Shown: positions 42,730 to 50,014 of the stretch, piece after piece
How positions within the stretch are numbered: the first letter of the stretch is position 1
How the letters are laid out: each line of letters starts with the position of its first letter
Origin: GCA-2732755 sp965228265
GTDB lineage: Bacteria; Planctomycetota; Phycisphaerae; Phycisphaerales; UBA1924
Assembly (NCBI GenBank): GCA_965228265.1
Contig: OZ245804.1
Location: 1,860,001 to 1,924,000, forward strand
Direction of reading: 5' to 3'
DNA length: 64,000 nucleotides
The notes under the pieces: model-generated
What the model saw: the letters and a program-made list of their open reading frames with translations, nothing else
Told to the model about the DNA's origin: nothing
Database searches by the model: none
Position numbers and translations under genes: made by a program

Positions 42730-42812
42730 CAGTGGCGGAGGCTTCCAGCCTCCGCTGTTTTTTCAAACTGAAAGCAAGATCACTGCGGGGAGGCTGGAAG
42801 CCTCCGCCACTG
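42730..42812. repeat. 83-bp inverted repeat between sdhB and the small protein gene
   Basis: Two perfect 24-base arms, 42730-42753 and 42789-42812, face each other across 35 bases. Each arm contains the near-palindrome GGAGGCTTCCAGCCTCC, so nested hairpins can form. Read as protein it would give GGFQPP and RLEASAT peptides, which I remember as recurring in planctomycete intergenic regions. It is probably a mobile or amplified repeat rather than a gene. Confidence 0.85.
42735..42763 (+). terminator. rho-independent terminator of sdhCAB
   Basis: GCGGAGGCT (42735-42743), loop TCC, and AGCCTCCGC (42747-42755) form a perfect 9-bp stem followed by TG and six T residues (42758-42763). It lies 26 bases after the sdhB stop and is the left arm of the inverted repeat. 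Confidence 0.88.
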
Positions 42813-42821
42813 GGTGAACAA

Positions 42822-43115
42822 TCAGGCCTGAACATCAAGCGATGACCGCGGCTTCTCGTCCGGCTCTTTCGCCTGCGCGTGCACGTCGGGCTTCTTCTCA
42901 CGCCGATCATCGGCCGGGCTCTCGTCGTCCTGCTGCGTCTCGATGACCGCGTTGACCGCCTCGACATCGGCGGTGTCGCTCGCGTAACGGTCCTGAATCT
43001 TCTTGCGGACCTGCTGCTCGTCGCGTTGCGCGGCGGCCTTCTTCGTGACAGCCGCCCGCTCGGCAGCGCCGAGTGCGGAGACCGAGGCAGCAAGACCGGA
43101 TCCGATCGAGCTCAT
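42822..43115 (-). CDS. small charged hypothetical protein
   Basis: A 97-residue protein beginning MSSIGSGLAASVSALGAAER. An alanine-rich helical start is followed by a charged middle (KKAAAQRDEQQVRKKIQDR) and a disordered tail rich in D, E, K and P. No family is recognised. The frame remains open 28 codons upstream, but that part looks non-coding and the ATG at 43115 starts the natural-looking helix. It lies 147 bases downstream of fabI on the same strand; the gap shows a GCTCGCTCGGGCTC fragment reminiscent of the 59.6 kb repeat. The gene ends 10 bases from the inverted repeat. Confidence 0.55.
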   Translation of the reverse strand: MSSIGSGLAASVSALGAAERAAVTKKAAAQRDEQQVRKKIQDRYASDTADVEAVNAVIETQQDDESPADDRREKKPDVHAQAKEPDEKPRSSLDVQA

Positions 43116-43262
43116 AAATCCATCATCGACAACCCGTTGCGCGATCCTTGAGACAAGCCCAAAAACCGCCCAAACAGGCTGACAATGCAGGGAATCCATG
43201 CCGATTGCGGGGATGGATCGGGCGAATCGGGGTGGTTCTCAGACGCACCTGCTCGCTCGGGC

Positions 43263-44045
43263 TCAGACGCCGATCGTGTTCACGCCGCAGTCAACATAGA
43301 TGTTCTCGCCCGTCACGCCCGAAGAGAGTTCGCTGACGAGGTAGAGCGCGGTCTTGCCCACGTCCTCGCCCTCGACGTTGCGTCGAAGCGGTGCGCGCGT
43401 CTCGTTGTGCTTGGAGATGTCGTCCGCGCCGCCCACAGCCGACGACGCGAGCGTGCGCAGGTACCCGCCCGAGATCGTGTTAACACGGATGCCGAACTCG
43501 CCCATCTCGGCCGCCAGGTAACGCATCGTCGACTCGAGACAGCTCTTGGCAACGCCCATGATGTTGTACCCGGGCACGACCTTCTCGGCGCCGTAGTAGC
43601 TCATCGCCAGGACCGAGCCGCCCGTGCGCTCCATCATGGGCTTGGCCGCCCGTGTCATGCCCAGGAGCGTGTACGCGGAGATGTCGATCGCATCGAGAAA
43701 GGCCTTGCGGGGCGTCTGGTGGAAGTTGCCCTTGCTGAGCCACTCGCGGTCGGCAAACGCGATCGAGTGGATCAGGAAGTCCATCCGGTCGAACGACTCG
43801 GCGTACTTGGCCATCACGTTCTCGATGTCGTCGTCGCTGGCCGCGTCCATCGGCACGAGCCACGGGTCGCTCACGCCCAGTTTCTCGACCGCCTTGGCGG
43901 TCCGGCGCTCGTTCTTCTCACCAGGCAGGTGCGTGAACGCACACTTGGCCCCAGCCCCGATCAGGGCCTGGGCGATGTACCACGCGTACGAACGGTCGTT
44001 GGCGATCCCCACCACGAGCCCCGTCTTGCCTTCGAGAAGTCCCAT
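43263..44045 (-). CDS. fabI: enoyl-[acyl-carrier-protein] reductase (NADH)
   Basis: A 260-residue short-chain dehydrogenase that reduces enoyl-ACP in fatty acid elongation. The cofactor loop is GIANDRSYAW near residues 13-22 (the FabI GxxxxxSxAxG variant). The catalytic tyrosines and lysine align as Tyr150, Tyr160 and Lys167 in SYYGAEKVVPGYNIMGVAKS. HSIAFADR near 93-100 is typical of FabI. The length is the family norm. AAGGAG lies eight bases before the ATG, and TAGAAT at 44076-44081 is a good -10, so this gene has a conventional short leader. It is divergent from nadC across a repeat-bearing 142-base interval. Confidence 0.95.
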   Translation of the reverse strand: MGLLEGKTGLVVGIANDRSYAWYIAQALIGAGAKCAFTHLPGEKNERRTAKAVEKLGVSDPWLVPMDAASDDDIENVMAKYAESFDRMDFLIHSIAFADREWLSKGNFHQTPRKAFLDAIDISAYTLLGMTRAAKPMMERTGGSVLAMSYYGAEKVVPGYNIMGVAKSCLESTMRYLAAEMGEFGIRVNTISGGYLRTLASSAVGGADDISKHNETRAPLRRNVEGEDVGKTALYLVSELSSGVTGENIYVDCGVNTIGV

Positions 44046-44075
44046 CGTCCGTGCTCCTTGCCTGGGTGAATGCCG

Positions 44076-44081
44076 ATTCTA
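44076..44081 (-). promoter_or_regulatory. -10 TAGAAT of fabI
   Basis: TAGAAT, 30 bases before the fabI ATG. With a start about 7 bases downstream it leaves a leader of about 24 bases that contains the AAGGAG site. It makes a useful contrast to the leaderless-type promoters nearby. Confidence 0.5.
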
Positions 44082-44091
44082 GGAAGCTCTT

Positions 44092-44147
44092 TCCTCCTTC
44101 TCCCCTCCGGCCGAGAAGGTGCCCGCGCAGCGGACGGATGAGGGTGG
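44092..44147. repeat. A-type palindromic repeat copy between fabI and nadC
   Basis: CTCCTTCTCCC, a short variable loop, AGAAGGTG, then GCGCAGCGGACGGATGAGGG. It matches the A part of the polA insertion almost base for base outside the loop. It lies in the divergent gap and immediately precedes the fabI promoter region. Confidence 0.75.
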
Positions 44148-44175
44148 CTCCCAATCTTGCTCGCTTGGCCCTGAA

Positions 44176-44181
44176 TACCAT
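44176..44181 (+). promoter_or_regulatory. -10-like TACCAT before nadC
   Basis: TACCAT ends 6 bases before ATG 44188 (gap CCAGCC). No Shine-Dalgarno sequence lies between. It decides the nadC start, since the frame is open further upstream through the repeat. Confidence 0.5.
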
Positions 44182-44187
44182 CCAGCC

Positions 44188-45096
44188 ATGCCCGATTCAC
44201 TTGATGATTTCTACCAGTCCCTTCGCCAGACGGGCCTCCCGCGCCGACTCCTCGAACTCGCCCGCGACGAGGACCTCGGGCCCGGCGGGCGCGATCTGAC
44301 AGCCGAGGTCTGCGGCTCATCCAGCCGCACAACCACCGCCAAGGTCATGCTCGGCGCCGACGCCACCATCGCGGGCCTCGCGGTCGTTCCCGATCTGCTC
44401 GAGGTCTTCGGCGCAGATATCGAGTTCCACCCCCTCGCGCACGACGGCAAGCACCACGCCAAGGGCGACACACTCGCCACGCTCACCGGCCCGCTCGATC
44501 AGATCGTGACCGCCGAGCGCACGATCCTGAACATGCTGGGCAGGCTTTCGGGAGTGGCCTCGCTCACGGCCCAGCACGTCAAGCGAGCCGGGCCGACGTG
44601 CAAGGTGCTGGACACGCGTAAGACCACGCCGGGCCTGCGCGTGCTGGAGAAGTACGCCGTGCGCTGCGGCGGGGGGCACTCGCACCGTTTGGGTTTGCAC
44701 GACGCGGTGCTCATCAAGGACAACCACATCGCCCACCTCGGGCCGGACCAACTCGCCGCGTGGCTCACCGAGGTCTGCACGAAAGCCAGGAGCGAGAATG
44801 CCGCGTTCGTGGAGGTTGAGGTGGACACGCTCATCCAGTTCGACTGCGTGCTCGATGTGCCCGCGGGTCTGATCGATTACGTGCTGCTGGACAACATGGA
44901 CCCCGCGACCTTGCGCACAGCCGTGGCGATGCGCACGAACCGGGGCAGCGCGATCGAGCTCGAGGCGTCCGGCGGCGTGCGTCTGGACACCATCGCCGAG
45001 ATCGCTGCCACCGGCGTTGACCGCGTGAGTGTTGGGGCGCTGACGCATCAGGCGGTGACGGCGGATGTGCGTCTGGACATCGAGCCCGGCGCATGA
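44188..45096 (+). CDS. nadC: nicotinate-nucleotide pyrophosphorylase (quinolinate phosphoribosyltransferase)
   Basis: A 302-residue enzyme converting quinolinate and PRPP to nicotinate mononucleotide in NAD synthesis. Family motifs are present in order: EDLGPGGRDLTA near residue 30, ERTILNMLGRLSGVAS near 110, the DTRKTTPGLR substrate loop, and GGGHSHRLGLHDAVLIKDNHI (catalytic His, Lys and Asn region, in two parts). EVEVD and LLDNM come near the end, and ASGGV forms a phosphate-binding turn. It overlaps birA by ATGA (45093-45096), so the two are coupled. nadA and nadB are not in the window. Confidence 0.95.
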   Translation: MPDSLDDFYQSLRQTGLPRRLLELARDEDLGPGGRDLTAEVCGSSSRTTTAKVMLGADATIAGLAVVPDLLEVFGADIEFHPLAHDGKHHAKGDTLATLTGPLDQIVTAERTILNMLGRLSGVASLTAQHVKRAGPTCKVLDTRKTTPGLRVLEKYAVRCGGGHSHRLGLHDAVLIKDNHIAHLGPDQLAAWLTEVCTKARSENAAFVEVEVDTLIQFDCVLDVPAGLIDYVLLDNMDPATLRTAVAMRTNRGSAIELEASGGVRLDTIAEIAATGVDRVSVGALTHQAVTADVRLDIEPGA

Positions 45097-45872
45097 CCAC
45101 GGACCGCACGCCTCTGCACCGCTGGGCCGACGATCTCGAGACGCATCTCTCGGGGCTCGACCTTCTCGGCCTGGACCGGGTGGTGGTGCTCGCGGAGACG
45201 GCTTCGACGCAGGACGCCGCCCTGCGGCACGCCGGGGGGAAACCGGGGCTCCTCTGCATGACTGGCAGACAGACCGGCGGACGGGGACGCCTCGGACGCG
45301 CATGGCTCGACAACAAGGGCCTCGGCATCGCGATGACGCTCGCCGTGCGCACGGACGCGGTCGATGCGCGGTTGCCACTGGCGGCGGGCTTTGCCGTCGC
45401 CGAGGCGATCGCCTCGCCCGAACTCACGCACCGCATCGGTCTGCGCTGGCCAAACGACGTCGTTGATCGCGTGACGGGCAAGAAGATCGCGGGCATCCTG
45501 ATCGAGCAGCAGGACGGGCTGACGCTGCTGGGCATCGGGATCAACACGCACCAGGTCGAAAGCGACTGGCAGGAAGCCGAGCTTCAGACCGCGATCTCGC
45601 TCGGTCAGCTCGGGCTCGAAGCTGATCGTCTCGAATTGACCTCGCTCGTGCTCACGCAGCTCAATGGGGCTCTCGGCGAAGAGCCGGAATCGCTCGCCAA
45701 AGAGTGGCACACACGTGACACGCTCACCGGCACATGGCAGCGTTTCGAGCACAACGGCCGGCGCTACGAGGGCATCGTCGAATCCATCGACCCCTCATCC
45801 ACACTCGTCGTGCGCACCACGATGGGCCTGGCTCGCCTGCCCGCCCTCACCACGAGCATGGTCCACGATTAG
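45093..45872 (+). CDS. birA: biotin-[acetyl-CoA-carboxylase] ligase, monofunctional
   Basis: A 259-residue biotin protein ligase that activates biotin with ATP and attaches it to carrier lysines. The biotin-binding loop GRQTGGRGRLGRAW is near residues 57-70, and the ATP/biotin segment RWPNDVV with GKKIAGILIE near 115-135. A small C-terminal SH3-like domain follows (YEGIVESIDPSSTLVV). There is no N-terminal helix-turn-helix domain, so it should not act as the biotin operon repressor. The start overlaps the nadC stop. It converges with the HIT gene, overlapping it by 4 bases. Confidence 0.93.
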   Translation: MTTDRTPLHRWADDLETHLSGLDLLGLDRVVVLAETASTQDAALRHAGGKPGLLCMTGRQTGGRGRLGRAWLDNKGLGIAMTLAVRTDAVDARLPLAAGFAVAEAIASPELTHRIGLRWPNDVVDRVTGKKIAGILIEQQDGLTLLGIGINTHQVESDWQEAELQTAISLGQLGLEADRLELTSLVLTQLNGALGEEPESLAKEWHTRDTLTGTWQRFEHNGRRYEGIVESIDPSSTLVVRTTMGLARLPALTTSMVHD

Positions 45873-46282
45873 CCGATCAGTTCTCGCATCTTCTCCGCGA
45901 GCTTGGCACCCTCGGCGTGGTCGATCGTGTTTGCGTTCCATGTGATGCCGAGGCCCTTGCCATCCAGCTTCGGGATGATGTGGAAGTGCACGTGCATCAC
46001 TTCCTGATGGGCGTCGGTCCCGTTGTTCTGGAGGATGTTGTACGCGGTCGCGCCGGTGGCTTTCATCACAGCCCGGCAGATGCGGGGCAGGGCGCGTCCG
46101 ATCGCGGCACTCGCCTCGTCGCTGAGCCCGTCGAGCGTGACGGCCGGCTCCTTGGGGATGACGAGCGTGTGCCCAACCGACAGGGGGCCGACGTCGAGAA
46201 ACGACAGGACGTGCTCGTCCTCATAGACCTTGTGGCAGGGGATCTCGCCTCGGATGATCTTGGCAAAGATGGTGTCGCTCAT
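45869..46282 (-). CDS. HIT family nucleotide-binding protein
   Basis: A 137-residue histidine-triad protein of the Hint branch. It begins DTIFAKIIRGEIP, has the ENVLAFLD-like VLSFLDVGPLSVGHTLVIPK segment split over two strands, and ends with the catalytic triad HVHFHIIP near residues 100-107. Such proteins hydrolyse nucleotide phosphoramidates such as AMP-lysine. The ATG has TAAACT 6 bases upstream and no Shine-Dalgarno site. It is divergent from mutL across only 36 bases. Confidence 0.93.
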   Translation of the reverse strand: MSDTIFAKIIRGEIPCHKVYEDEHVLSFLDVGPLSVGHTLVIPKEPAVTLDGLSDEASAAIGRALPRICRAVMKATGATAYNILQNNGTDAHQEVMHVHFHIIPKLDGKGLGITWNANTIDHAEGAKLAEKMRELIG

Positions 46283-46288
46283 GCCGCG

Positions 46289-46294
46289 AGTTTA
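46289..46294 (-). promoter_or_regulatory. -10-like TAAACT before the HIT gene
   Basis: TAAACT, CGCGGC (6 bases), ATG. The hexamer lies 13 bases from the opposite mutL hexamer, so the upstream half of each promoter must extend into the other gene. Confidence 0.5.
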
Positions 46295-46307
46295 CCGCGC
46301 CGGCCCG

Positions 46308-46313
46308 TACAAT
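46308..46313 (+). promoter_or_regulatory. -10-like TACAAT before mutL
   Basis: TACAAT ends only 5 bases before the GTG of mutL (gap CGAGC). It is the best consensus match of the series and leaves no room for an untranslated leader. Confidence 0.55.
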
Positions 46314-46318
46314 CGAGC

Positions 46319-48217
46319 GTGAACCCACGCAGGCCCATCCGGAAGCTCTCCAAGACCGTCGCCAGCCAGATCGCCGCGGGCGAGGTGGTCGAGCGCCCGG
46401 CATCGGTCGTGAAGGAGCTCGTCGAGAACTCGATCGACGCCGGCGCGACGAGGGTGCGGGTCGAACTGGAAGCGGGGGGGATCGAGCTGATCCGCGTCTC
46501 GGACGACGGCAAGGGAATCTCGCCCGAAGAGCTGCCTCTGGCGATCGAGGCGCACGCGACGAGCAAAATCGAGACGACCGCTGACCTCGACCGCATCGCC
46601 ACGATGGGCTTTCGGGGCGAGGCGCTCGCGTCGATCGCGAGTGTGGCAAGGGTATCCATCCGTTCGCGCACAGCGGACTACCAGGGCGCGTCGGAGATCC
46701 GCGTGAACGCGGGCGACGCCGAGGCGATCCGCCCGGCATCCGGCCCGGTCGGGACGACGATCGAGGTGCGGAATCTTTTCTACGCCACGCCCGCCCGGCG
46801 GAAATTCCTCAAGACGCCGCAGACCGAGCGCAGCCGATGCCTGAACGCGCTGCGTGAGATCGCGATGGCCAGCCCCGCCATCGGGTTCGTGATCGCGACG
46901 GAGTCCAAGACGCTGCTTGATCTCCCGCCCGGACAGGACCCGAAGACGAGGGCGCTGGCGGTCATCGGCAAGGAGCTCGAGGCGCAGATGCTCGAGGTGT
47001 CGGCCGACGAGTTTGACGATGCGCGGGGCATCGCGCTCTGGGGCCTTGTCGGCTTGCCGGCGATCGCAAGGCCGACGGCGATCGCGCAGCATGTCTTCGT
47101 CAACGGGCGCCCCGTGCGCGACCGCACGATCCAGCACGCGATCAAGGAGGCGTACCGCGGGCTCATGGAGCACAGCCGGTACCCGACCGCGGTGCTCATG
47201 CTCGAGATGTCACCCGAAGCCGTGGACGTGAACGTCCATCCCGCCAAGGCCGAGGTGCGGTTCCGAGACTCTGGGCACGTGCACAGCGTGGTGCACCGGG
47301 CGGTGAAGGATGCGCTGCGCAAGGCGGACCTGACACCCATGGTCGGCTCGTTCGGCAGGTCCGTCTCGCCGATGGACAGCCTGCTCGGGGCGGGCACGCC
47401 CGTTCAGAGTGCAGGCGCGGATCAGCCCCGCCCGGCGAGCGAGGAAGAGCGACTGGTGAGTTTCTTCCGAGAGGATGTGCCGCGCGCGACGCAGGGGCGG
47501 ATCTCGTACGAATCGCTCCGGGCCGCGATGGAGCCCGTAACGAGAGAGGAGCACCGCGAGACTGAGCCAACCGGCGGCACCGAGCACGCCGAGCAGACCC
47601 CGGCTGCGGATCCCGAATGCGCCCGCGCGTTCGAGGCCAAGCCGATGGGGCATCTGCAGGTGCACCAGAGCTACGTCGTGACGCAGGACGACGAGGGCGT
47701 GGTGATCGTCGACCAGCACGCTTTGCACGAGCGTGTGATGTTCGAGTACCTCATGGAGCGCCTCGGGCGAGGGCCGCTGGAGAGCCAGGCGTTGCTCGTG
47801 CCCGAAGTGATCGAAGTCTCTCCCGCGCAGCTTGCGGCTCTGGACACGCTGGGCGAACTGCTCCAGGCGATCGGGATCGAGGCGCGCGAGATGGGGCCGA
47901 CGTCGGTGGGGGTGTCGGCCTTCCCGAGTTTCCTGTTCGACCGGGGCGTGGAGATCCAGCCCTTTCTGAACGATCTTCTGGAGCTTGCGGTGCAGAGTGC
48001 CGTGCCGCCAACGAGCGAAGAGGCGCTCAGGGACGTTGTGGACATGATGAGCTGCAAGGCCGCGGTGAAGGCGGGGGACAAGCTGAGTTCCGACGAGCTC
48101 AACCGCCTGATGCAGCTGCGCGACGAGGTGGAGCGGTCATCGAGCTGCCCACACGGCAGGCCCACGTCGATCAGGCTCACGCTGACCGATCTCGAGAAGC
48201 TCTTTCACCGGCGTTGA
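46319..48217 (+). CDS. mutL: DNA mismatch repair protein MutL (endonuclease type)
   Basis: A 632-residue mismatch repair ATPase. The GHKL N-terminal domain has SQIAAGEVVERPASVVKEL, split by ENSIDAGAT, and the lid GFRGEALASIASV near residues 95-110. The transducer domain contains FVNGRPVRD and VDVNVHPAKAEVRF. The C-terminal dimerisation domain carries DQHALHERVMFE, which fits the DQHA(x)2E(x)4E nuclease motif, and CPHGRP near the end, expected in MutL proteins that nick DNA themselves. The start is GTG 46319, decided by TACAAT 5 bases upstream and the standard IRKLSKTVASQIAAGEV beginning. mutS is not adjacent. Confidence 0.96.
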   Translation: MNPRRPIRKLSKTVASQIAAGEVVERPASVVKELVENSIDAGATRVRVELEAGGIELIRVSDDGKGISPEELPLAIEAHATSKIETTADLDRIATMGFRGEALASIASVARVSIRSRTADYQGASEIRVNAGDAEAIRPASGPVGTTIEVRNLFYATPARRKFLKTPQTERSRCLNALREIAMASPAIGFVIATESKTLLDLPPGQDPKTRALAVIGKELEAQMLEVSADEFDDARGIALWGLVGLPAIARPTAIAQHVFVNGRPVRDRTIQHAIKEAYRGLMEHSRYPTAVLMLEMSPEAVDVNVHPAKAEVRFRDSGHVHSVVHRAVKDALRKADLTPMVGSFGRSVSPMDSLLGAGTPVQSAGADQPRPASEEERLVSFFREDVPRATQGRISYESLRAAMEPVTREEHRETEPTGGTEHAEQTPAADPECARAFEAKPMGHLQVHQSYVVTQDDEGVVIVDQHALHERVMFEYLMERLGRGPLESQALLVPEVIEVSPAQLAALDTLGELLQAIGIEAREMGPTSVGVSAFPSFLFDRGVEIQPFLNDLLELAVQSAVPPTSEEALRDVVDMMSCKAAVKAGDKLSSDELNRLMQLRDEVERSSSCPHGRPTSIRLTLTDLEKLFHRR

Positions 48218-48227
48218 TCGCTTGTCA

Positions 48228-49988
48228 TCACGGCGTCACGCGGAATGCCCGCACCGGGTGTCGGCCTTTGCGTTCGGCGTAGGCGGAATCCAACTCGATA
48301 GGTGTGACGTCGAGCCCGAGCGAGGCGATCTCGGCGGGGAGCTCGGGCGCTTGCTGCTCGTCCAGGTTCTTGAATGAGATGAGCAGCGTCCAGGGGGCGT
48401 TGTCCTCGCGAACGCGCCGGGCGAAATCCTCGGCAGACCATCGGCCGCCGGCGGTGTCCATGTTGTACCCCGCGCGGTCGATCGGGAAGACGCGGTGGCC
48501 CGCGTAATACGTGAACGAGCCGTTCCAGAAGCCGTAGGTCGCGATGCGAGTCGGGTCGGTGTCGTCGCGAGAGACAAGCTCGGTGATGAACGCGCGCGAG
48601 TTGCGTTCGGGTGTGAGTCGCTGCCGACCGTCGGCGTACCACCAGGCCTGTCCGACCGCCAGGGCCAGGATGGTTGCGTAGGTTGAGGTGGTCATCCATT
48701 CGCGCCTCGGGTGGTCGCGGAACCAGAGCCACGCGATCGCGCCCAGGATCGCCACGCCGGGCCACATGGGTGTGAGGTAACGGCCCGAGCCGTCGGCGAG
48801 CGTGCCGAAGGCCACGAGTGTGACGCCCACCCACGCCAAGGCGACGCACACACCGGGTGTGAGCGTGATCCGCCGGGTGGCGATGAGCCACGCCGCGATG
48901 AAGGTGTAGATCGAGCCGAGCCCGCAGCCGTAGGACGTGGCTTCGAGGAGCTGGATGGGCGAGGCGGGGACGAAGACCTGCACGTTGTTGCGCATCTCCT
49001 CGGCGGCCGAGCCCGAGACTTCCTCGCTGCCCACGCGTGACGCGACCGCGAGAGACCAGAGCCAGATCGGCAGGAACGACCCGACCACGAGCGCGACCAG
49101 CTGCGACCGCCAGATGGCTTGCGCGAGTGTGACCGCTCGCTCTCGCGTCAGCCCGACGGCGACACTGAGGAACCACAGCACGCCCAGCCCCCCGAGCAGG
49201 AGGCCGACGCAGTCGCGGACATCGCGCACCCTCGATGCGCCCAGAGCGATGGCCGTCAGGGCACCGAAGATCGGGATGATTCTGATCGCGGCATGACCCG
49301 GGCGGGTGTGCTTCGAGGCGATGTACCCGAGCACGCCGCCAAAGACGGGGCAGAGGATCGCCAGGATCGCAGGCGGACCCTTGACGAGCGATGCCCCGGC
49401 AGCCATAGCCGCGGCCAGGAACGCGAGCCCGATGCGGAGCTGCCAGCCCCTCGTCGTGCGCCAGCTCTCAAAGCACGCCCAGACCGCGCCGACGACAAAG
49501 GGAGTCGCGGCCACGTCGATCGATCCTGTCCGCGACATGCGTACGTGCAGAAGGCCGGTCGCCAGAAAGAGCCCCGCCCACCACGCCGCGTGACTGGCGC
49601 GCGTGCGTGTCCAGCCGAGCGGGCCGGCGAGCAATGAACGGGCAGCCAGATAGGTCATCAGCACGCCGGTGAGCCCGAACGCGCCAACGACGAACCGCAG
49701 GTGCGCCAGTGTGACGGCACTCCCGGTGAGTTCGGCCAGTGCGATGGTGCACCAGTACACAAGCGGGGGCTTGGCGAGATAGGTCTGGCCGTGGATCGTC
49801 GGGACGATCCAGTCGCCTTGCTGTTGCATCTCGAGCGAGGCCAGCAGGCGGATGGCCTCCTGCCAGTTCGCGACGCCGAAGCCGGTGATGCCCGTGAAGT
49901 TGATAAACGCGCAGAGGATTGTCAGGAACGCCAGATCTCTGAGGATCGGGCGCGGCTTGCTGCTGGCGCTGATGAAGTCTGAGTGCAT
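48228..49988 (-). CDS. ArnT/PMT-2 type membrane glycosyltransferase
   Basis: A 586-residue polytopic protein with about 11-13 membrane segments. The first periplasmic loop has NWQEAIRLLASLEMQQQGDWIVP followed by GQTYLAKPPLVYW, read in two parts. This is the hallmark of dolichyl-phosphomannose-type (PMT-2/ArnT) transferases, in which the Glu of this loop is near the catalytic site. The last 120 residues are a soluble domain. These enzymes move sugars from polyprenyl carriers onto lipid A or proteins; the acceptor is unknown. It follows pgk after 26 bases with AGAGGG before the ATG, and converges with mutL 10 bases away with no visible terminator. Confidence 0.82.
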   Translation of the reverse strand: MHSDFISASSKPRPILRDLAFLTILCAFINFTGITGFGVANWQEAIRLLASLEMQQQGDWIVPTIHGQTYLAKPPLVYWCTIALAELTGSAVTLAHLRFVVGAFGLTGVLMTYLAARSLLAGPLGWTRTRASHAAWWAGLFLATGLLHVRMSRTGSIDVAATPFVVGAVWACFESWRTTRGWQLRIGLAFLAAAMAAGASLVKGPPAILAILCPVFGGVLGYIASKHTRPGHAAIRIIPIFGALTAIALGASRVRDVRDCVGLLLGGLGVLWFLSVAVGLTRERAVTLAQAIWRSQLVALVVGSFLPIWLWSLAVASRVGSEEVSGSAAEEMRNNVQVFVPASPIQLLEATSYGCGLGSIYTFIAAWLIATRRITLTPGVCVALAWVGVTLVAFGTLADGSGRYLTPMWPGVAILGAIAWLWFRDHPRREWMTTSTYATILALAVGQAWWYADGRQRLTPERNSRAFITELVSRDDTDPTRIATYGFWNGSFTYYAGHRVFPIDRAGYNMDTAGGRWSAEDFARRVREDNAPWTLLISFKNLDEQQAPELPAEIASLGLDVTPIELDSAYAERKGRHPVRAFRVTP

Positions 49989-50014
49989 CGAGCCCTCTGG
50001 GTCGGGCGGGCCTC

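Noticed and set aside
42548..43093. Short frames giving GGFQPP and RLEASAT peptides
   Set aside because: They are translations of the inverted repeat and its flanks; the terminator structure explains the sequence better.
45093..45872. BirA acting as transcriptional repressor
   Set aside because: The N-terminal helix-turn-helix domain is missing; the ligase core starts almost at once.
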